A stretch of 64,000 bases of DNA from Ruficoccus amylovorans (GTDB lineage: Bacteria; Verrucomicrobiota; Verrucomicrobiia; Opitutales; Cerasicoccaceae). This document shows positions 60,102 through 64,000 of this stretch, piece after piece. The position numbers and the translations under genes were made by a program. Each line of letters opens with the position of its first letter. Positions within the stretch are counted from its first letter, which is position 1. A model generated the notes under the pieces. That model was given only the letters and a program-made list of their open reading frames with translations, had not been told where the DNA came from and made no database searches. Where the stretch lies: NCBI RefSeq assembly GCF_014230085.1, contig NZ_JACHVB010000012.1:186001-250000 (forward strand). The letters are read 5' to 3'.

Positions 60102-60254
60102 ATGTATTATCGGGGTAGGGGACGGGCGACCTTTTTGGGGGAAAGACGGCCATCGTGACGATAACAAAATCCCGCAGTGGGAGCTTGCCATCGTCCGATA
60201 TTAAATGAGGTATGCGGGTAAAGCCTAACCCGTCCGTGCGGACGGGGGCAAGCC

Positions 60255-61016
60255 TCATGCCAGGATTTTTCCCAGCCATTTTGTGCAGGCGCCACCCCAG
60301 TCGTATTCGGTGTTCAACCCAAGTCCGTGGGGACCTTCCTTATAGATGTGCAGCTCGTAGCTGACGCCCGCGCGCTCCAGCGCCTGGGCGAAAAGCAGGC
60401 TGTTCATCGACGGGACACCCTGGTCCTCCCGCGTGTGCCAGATAAAGCACGGCGGGGTCTGCGGACTGGCGAGCAGCTCCGGCGAAGTCGCCGCCACCTG
60501 CTCCGGGGTGGGCTCGCCACCGTGGAGATTATGAGCCGAGCCGGTGTGGCGATGCTCACCGAGCATGCTGATGACCGGGTAGCAGAGGATGCCGAAGTTC
60601 GGGGCCAGCGGGAGGTCGGCGCTGTAGGTGCCGCTGGCGGTCAGGCAATGGGCAGCCAGGTGCCCACCGGCGGAGGAGCCCATGACACCGATCTTGTCCG
60701 GGTCGATCCCGAGCTCGGCCGCGCGGCTGCGGACGGCATAAACCGCCGCCAGCGCATCCTCCAGCATGGCCGGATGCACGTCAGGCGTGACCCGGTAGAT
60801 CGCCACAAAACAGGCGTAGCCACGGGCCACGAAGTACTCGGCGTAGCCCTTGCCTTCGTGTTCGGCGTGTTTGGCATACCCGCCCCCCGGAAAGATGATG
60901 ATGGCCGCGCCGTTACGGTCGGCTTCGTTGGGCAGCCAAGCCTGCATGGCCGGGGCGGGGCCGGTGGTTCCAGTGGGGAGAGTGCCGCTGAGGCTGAAAG
61001 TTTGCATGGCGGTCAA
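60255..61016 (-). CDS. Alpha/beta hydrolase, acetyl-xylan-esterase-like
   Basis: 253 residues; ATG 61016 or the Met three codons later. Oxyanion-hole loop FPGGGYAKHAEHEGKGYAEYF, nucleophile motif GSSAGGHLAAH (GxSxG), Asp in HTREDQGVP and His near KEGPHGLGL complete the esterase triad. These BD-FAE/acetyl esterase-type enzymes act on acetylated sugars or small esters. Without a signal peptide it is probably cytoplasmic. Confidence 0.9.
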   Translation of the reverse strand: MTAMQTFSLSGTLPTGTTGPAPAMQAWLPNEADRNGAAIIIFPGGGYAKHAEHEGKGYAEYFVARGYACFVAIYRVTPDVHPAMLEDALAAVYAVRSRAAELGIDPDKIGVMGSSAGGHLAAHCLTASGTYSADLPLAPNFGILCYPVISMLGEHRHTGSAHNLHGGEPTPEQVAATSPELLASPQTPPCFIWHTREDQGVPSMNSLLFAQALERAGVSYELHIYKEGPHGLGLNTEYDWGGACTKWLGKILA

Positions 61017-61219
61017 GGATGGCGATTTTTATCCCTCTGCGCTATACAAAAACGACGTCTGCACGAAAGAACTCCCATCAAGGGGAATCATCCACCGAAA
61101 GCGGAAACGGAGTCAGTGAAACGGACGATTCAGGCAAATCCGGATAGACCAGCCGAAAATTTTGGAGCGCCTCTTTTCCCCTGCCGGTCGGAGTACTGTG
61201 GCAAGCTGCCAGGGCCAGG

Positions 61220-61684
61220 CTAAGCGTCAAAAGAGCGCACCGTCGCAGCCTGAGCCGCGTCGATAGTCGTGAGGCCAAGGCCAGGTTGAGGGTCGAGTTC
61301 ATAAACGGTGTGCGATGCATCCAGGAGAGAACAGATGGAATGCCCGCTGTTCGGGTTGTGCGGGTCGGTCAGAAAGTGAATTTCAGCGATGGCAGGTTTG
61401 CCGGGGGCGCGTCCGATGGCGTTTCTGAGTAAAACATGCGCGACAAAAAGCCGGCTCCAGAAATCGCAGTCGCCCTTGTTCTCCGCCCACCGGTAGGCTC
61501 CGTACGGGGCGAGGATGGCCCGCATCCAGTCTTGGAACGAGCGGTAGAGGTCCTCGGCCTCCTCCTGCTCGACCGGGCGGTACTGCGCATCGCGAAAGGT
61601 TAGCCCGCGCGCCTCCAGATACGGATAACGGGCGGCGAGCGAGCGGGTCCACTCAAGCTTGGGAACGAGTGCAGGCGTGTGCAT
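61220..61684 (-). CDS. Probable phage-associated cysteine-peptidase-like protein
   Basis: 154 residues. A conserved-looking block NKGDCDFWSRLFVAHVL (candidate catalytic Cys) and GHSICSLLD (candidate His) resemble the transglutaminase-like cysteine peptidases of phage lysis or tail modules. This is by pattern only. It lies after the lipoprotein gene, from which it is separated by a terminator, and at the left end of the putative prophage segment. Confidence 0.5.
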   Translation of the reverse strand: MHTPALVPKLEWTRSLAARYPYLEARGLTFRDAQYRPVEQEEAEDLYRSFQDWMRAILAPYGAYRWAENKGDCDFWSRLFVAHVLLRNAIGRAPGKPAIAEIHFLTDPHNPNSGHSICSLLDASHTVYELDPQPGLGLTTIDAAQAATVRSFDA

Positions 61685-61703
61685 CGGGACGGTGAACTTT
61701 TTA

Positions 61704-61743
61704 GAAAAAAAGCCCGCCCCCGGACGGAAGCGTGGGGGCGGGC
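61704..61743 (-). terminator. Rho-independent terminator after the phage lipoprotein gene
   Basis: On the minus strand, stem GCCCGCCCCC and its complement enclose a loop of about 12 nt, followed by seven T residues, between the lipoprotein gene and the cysteine-peptidase-like gene. Confidence 0.85.
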
Positions 61744-61756
61744 CCGGCGTTTTTGT

Positions 61757-62260
61757 TTATTCGGCGGCGAAGCGGGCTCGGGTTTCGTCGAGCTGGCGGT
61801 AGATCGCCTCGCCGTAGTTGGCGTCCGTTGAGGCCGGAGCGGCGGCAACACTCCCGGCCTCGGCCTCGCTCTGCGTCTGGAGCGAGTCCATCAGCGTGCC
61901 GATGAGGGCGCTCTTGGTCGTGTCCGGCAGCGGCGCCTCGGCGATCTGCCGGGCGATGTCGCGGGCGGCCCCGGAGGCGTCGGCCCCGGTCTCAAAGGCG
62001 GCGTCAACCGCCGCCAGCAGCGCGAGCAACTGCTCGCGGTAGGGGTCGGTCTCGTTGACCCCGTCCAGAAAAGCGGTGAAGCCGATGTTGAGCGCGAGCT
62101 TGGCTGCGGATTTACCAAGGACGACGGCGACATTTTTGACGGTGTCGGGTGTCTGCTCCCAGAGGTTTTGGAGCGTGCCGCAACCGGTGAAGAGCGTGCC
62201 GGGGAGGACGGCAGCGACGCTCAGGGCTGAGAATGTGGTGAATGTTTTGATGCGGTTCAT
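61757..62260 (-). CDS. Small lipoprotein of unknown function, phage region
   Basis: 167 residues with a lipoprotein signal: a hydrophobic stretch ending LFTGC, with the Cys as lipidation site. The rest is helical and Ala-rich (AAKLALNIGFTAFLDGVN, ALLAAVDAAFETGADASGAAR). It sits with the tail fibre and holin-like genes and may belong to the phage lysis cassette (spanin-like), but there is no specific motif. Confidence 0.55.
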   Translation of the reverse strand: MNRIKTFTTFSALSVAAVLPGTLFTGCGTLQNLWEQTPDTVKNVAVVLGKSAAKLALNIGFTAFLDGVNETDPYREQLLALLAAVDAAFETGADASGAARDIARQIAEAPLPDTTKSALIGTLMDSLQTQSEAEAGSVAAAPASTDANYGEAIYRQLDETRARFAAE

Positions 62261-62293
62261 GGCGGTGTGTATTGGAAGTTGGATACAAATAAG

Positions 62294-62566
62294 TCAGGGG
62301 CGCGGCCCGTGCGGGAGCGTGCCCTTGGCGGGCGAGTCGGTCTTTTGCGATTTCTTGATCGAGCGGTTCTGTTCGGCGACCTGCGCGCCGGATTCGGCAT
62401 CGGTGCGGTCGTTGTCGCGTGCGAAAAGAAATCCGACGCCGGAGAGTACCAGGACGATGTCCTCGGTGTTGGGGATGCCCTCCCCGGCGAGCAGCGAGTA
62501 AAGCGCCTTGGCCGCCCCGGCGATGATGGCCAGGATGGCCACGGTGGTTGTTTTGGGAGATCTCAT
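62294..62566 (-). CDS. Small membrane protein, holin-like
   Basis: 90 residues with two hydrophobic segments (TTTVAILAIIAGAAKALYSLL, IVLVLSGVGFLFARDN) and a charged C-terminal tail. The phrase GVGFLFARDN resembles the end of the membrane part of small holin-like phage proteins (the AKDN type). Holin function is inferred from size, topology and neighbours. It follows the 81-residue gene by 6 nt. Confidence 0.6.
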   Translation of the reverse strand: MRSPKTTTVAILAIIAGAAKALYSLLAGEGIPNTEDIVLVLSGVGFLFARDNDRTDAESGAQVAEQNRSIKKSQKTDSPAKGTLPHGPRP

Positions 62567-62572
62567 GGCAGC

Positions 62573-62818
62573 TTAGTCTTGAGGAAGCAGCCCAAGCTCG
62601 GCCTGGAACGCCGTCTTGATGTTTGCTCCGGTGAAATCGGCGGTAGAGCCTATCAGGCTGGTGCCGGCGGTGACACCCTCCTGGATGACGGTTTCACCGT
62701 CGGCGTCGAGCAGGTCTCCCAGCAGGTAGTCCCCGAGGATGCCGCCACGCCAGCCGAGCTTGACCGATTGTCCGTTGTACGCGCCTTCAAGGTCGATGAT
62801 TTCAAGGTATGGATTCAT
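62573..62818 (-). CDS. Small protein of unknown function, phage region
   Basis: 81 residues, no membrane segment and no recognised motif (MNPYLEIIDLEGAYNGQ, LGWRGGILGDYLLGDLLDADG). It is placed between the tail-fibre gene and the holin-like gene in the same direction, so it is likely part of the phage late operon. An octamer-type repeat lies just upstream. Confidence 0.5.
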   Translation of the reverse strand: MNPYLEIIDLEGAYNGQSVKLGWRGGILGDYLLGDLLDADGETVIQEGVTAGTSLIGSTADFTGANIKTAFQAELGLLPQD

Positions 62819-62819
62819 A

Positions 62820-62855
62820 AGGTTTGAGCGTTTGAATATTTGAGCGTTTGAGAAT
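62820..62855. repeat. GTTTGAGC octamer tandem repeat
   Basis: About four imperfect units of GTTTGAGC/GTTTGAAT between two phage-region genes; same unit family as at 20.69 and 25.95 kb. Confidence 0.6.
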
Positions 62856-62868
62856 TGTCCTGGGACGG

Positions 62869-64000
62869 CTAAATGCGCTCCAGAATGAAGGTTAAGTCGA
62901 TGGAGGCCCCGCTCCAGGAGCCCGCCGGTGAGTCGTTGATATGGATGGGTTGTGCGTTTGCCCGGGCGGCGAATGCGCCGGTGACGCTCAGGTTCTTTGT
63001 CTCCCCGGCAGTGATCGAGAAGCCGGATACGATGTCCGCGCCGTTGGCGGTGGTGCCGAGGGCAAGGTTTGTCGCGGCATTGCCCGCCGTTTCGGTCGCG
63101 ATGATGTTCACGATCCGGAATCCCGCCGGAATCAGCAAGCGCTGTGAGCCGCCCAGCCAGGCATCGGCGATGGCGCTGCGCAGGCAGAGGCGGAGGCGAT
63201 CGGCAGGCGTGGTCCAGGTGCAGCCATTCTGGCTGATGAGAGCGTCGATGTGGTTGTATGAGCGATCATGCAACTGATAACCGCTTTGCGCATGGGCTGC
63301 AGGGCTGAGGCTGATAATCGCCCCCGGCAGCGGTGCGATGACAAAATCCGTGACGGAAAAGCCCGTCTGTCCCGTGCTGGATGCAAAGGTCCAGAAGGCC
63401 CTCTCGGCACTGGTGTTGACCGAAATGGCATGGTTGTTCGCCCCGGCCTGAACCACGTAGTTGCCCGTCAAGGCATTGCCCGCCGCATCGGCGAGTCGCA
63501 GGATAACGGTGCCGGAGATGCTGGATGCGTTGAAGTTCAGCGGGACGGTCGAGCCAGCTTTTACCGGAAAGCCGTTCTTGGGATATTGCCAGAGCCGCCA
63601 GGTACCACTGGCGCTCATGGTGAAGCTCTCATAGGAGGACGAGACCACCGACCCGCTACCCGTGCTGAAGCTCCAGCCCTCGCTGAACGGTCCGGGCCAT
63701 CCCCACCTGTAGGCAGGGATCGGGGCGGCCTGGGTGGGGACGGCTGAATAGCTGGCGATAATGAGCGCATCGGGGAGCGCCAGGTTGTAAAAGTCAAAGG
63801 ACGCCAGATATAACGGGGAAAGCCCGGCGGGGGTACTAACGGTGTTACGCACGCCCAGCCGGTCAAAAGGCGCATAGTCCAGACTGTCGGCGCTCTCGTC
63901 GATCTTCTGGCCGTCGATCCACAGCGAGGTCGTTCCAGATTGCTTGCGGATGACGGCCGCAACCCATCGACCGGGGATGAGCTCATAGCTGCCAACAGAG
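62869..64000 (-). CDS. Phage tail-fibre-like protein with LamG/concanavalin-type domain, 3' part
   Basis: The frame is open from the window's right edge to the stop at 62869, giving about 377 residues, so the start lies outside. The first part reads GRWVAAVIRKQSGTTSLWIDGQKI, the core strands of a LamG-like jelly roll that binds carbohydrates. Then come beta-rich segments (FSTGSGSVVSSSYESFTMSASGTWRLW) and a receptor-tail-like end. The GTG at 63852 is an internal codon. Together with the small genes that follow it suggests the late region of a prophage. Confidence 0.7.
   Translation of the reverse strand, partial: SVGSYELIPGRWVAAVIRKQSGTTSLWIDGQKIDESADSLDYAPFDRLGVRNTVSTPAGLSPLYLASFDFYNLALPDALIIASYSAVPTQAAPIPAYRWGWPGPFSEGWSFSTGSGSVVSSSYESFTMSASGTWRLWQYPKNGFPVKAGSTVPLNFNASSISGTVILRLADAAGNALTGNYVVQAGANNHAISVNTSAERAFWTFASSTGQTGFSVTDFVIAPLPGAIISLSPAAHAQSGYQLHDRSYNHIDALISQNGCTWTTPADRLRLCLRSAIADAWLGGSQRLLIPAGFRIVNIIATETAGNAATNLALGTTANGADIVSGFSITAGETKNLSVTGAFAARANAQPIHINDSPAGSWSGASIDLTFILERI

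Overview
The window comes from a GC-rich, Gram-negative bacterium, most likely a verrucomicrobium of the Opitutae (Puniceicoccales-like) group. The grounds are PEP-CTERM proteins, a prepilin-type protein with a C-terminal DGH motif, LacI regulators next to a sialate O-acetylesterase, a three-polypeptide PntAA/PntAB/PntB transhydrogenase, a SET-domain protein with a histone H1-like tail, lipid A and Lol genes, and many short palindromic intergenic elements. The placement is an inference from gene content; no marker RNA gene other than one tRNA-Leu lies in the window.

Layout. 1-1.8 kb: gpsA (cut by the window edge), panB and a small membrane protein. 1.9-2.7 kb: SET-domain protein. 3.1-13.9 kb: a complete methylmalonyl-CoA module: a 5S-type carboxyltransferase, both methylmalonyl-CoA mutase subunits on the other strand, and an operon of epimerase, 12S carboxyltransferase, OadG-like gamma, biotin carrier and Na+-pump beta subunit. 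Together these can convert succinyl-CoA to propionyl-CoA, either pumping Na+ or passing the carboxyl group to pyruvate. 14-23 kb: YqgE, dCMP deaminase, rhomboid protease, AsmA-like protein, a large secreted protein, a type III polyketide synthase, HisI and a membrane protein. 23-27 kb: repeat cluster, tRNA-Leu(CAG), transhydrogenase. 27.3-31.9 kb: TPR protein with ExbB/ExbD and a membrane-anchored partner. 32-38 kb: an envelope cluster lolC/E-lolD-Gfo/Idh-lpxB-glycosyltransferase, interrupted twice by palindromic elements that carry GxxExxY genes. 38-40 kb: proS. 40-47.7 kb: two LacI regulators, a PEP-CTERM protein, a methyltransferase and a sialate esterase. 48-54 kb: Ski2-like helicase, left-handed beta-helix protein, HisN-type phosphatase, exonuclease, isoprenylcysteine methyltransferase-like protein. 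54-58 kb: PEP-CTERM protein, prepilin-type protein, then a Crp/Fnr-YecH-NnrS nitric-oxide-type module with a good Dnr/FNR-like site. 58-61 kb: secreted proteins and an esterase. 61.2-64 kb: probable prophage tail-fibre and lysis genes, running off the right edge.

The most unusual content lies between the genes. There are at least four families of short structured repeats: (a) elements bounded by CTAG, several joined end to end, two of which abut genes whose TAG stop lies inside the CTAG; (b) multi-hairpin elements whose stems differ in sequence between copies yet stay complementary; (c) about 155-bp palindromes with ends like TTTAGAGCGTTTCAAA; (d) palindromic arms of the type CACACGGAGGCACAGAGG, two pairs of which enclose a GxxExxY (PD-(D/E)XK-like) gene. 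The link between the GxxExxY gene and gene-less relatives of its arms is the best candidate here for an undescribed mobile system. Other points worth attention are a probable leaderless promoter with a 20-bp operator-like palindrome on the 5S gene, an extra domain inside the Na+-pump beta subunit, and the SET protein with its H1-like tail.
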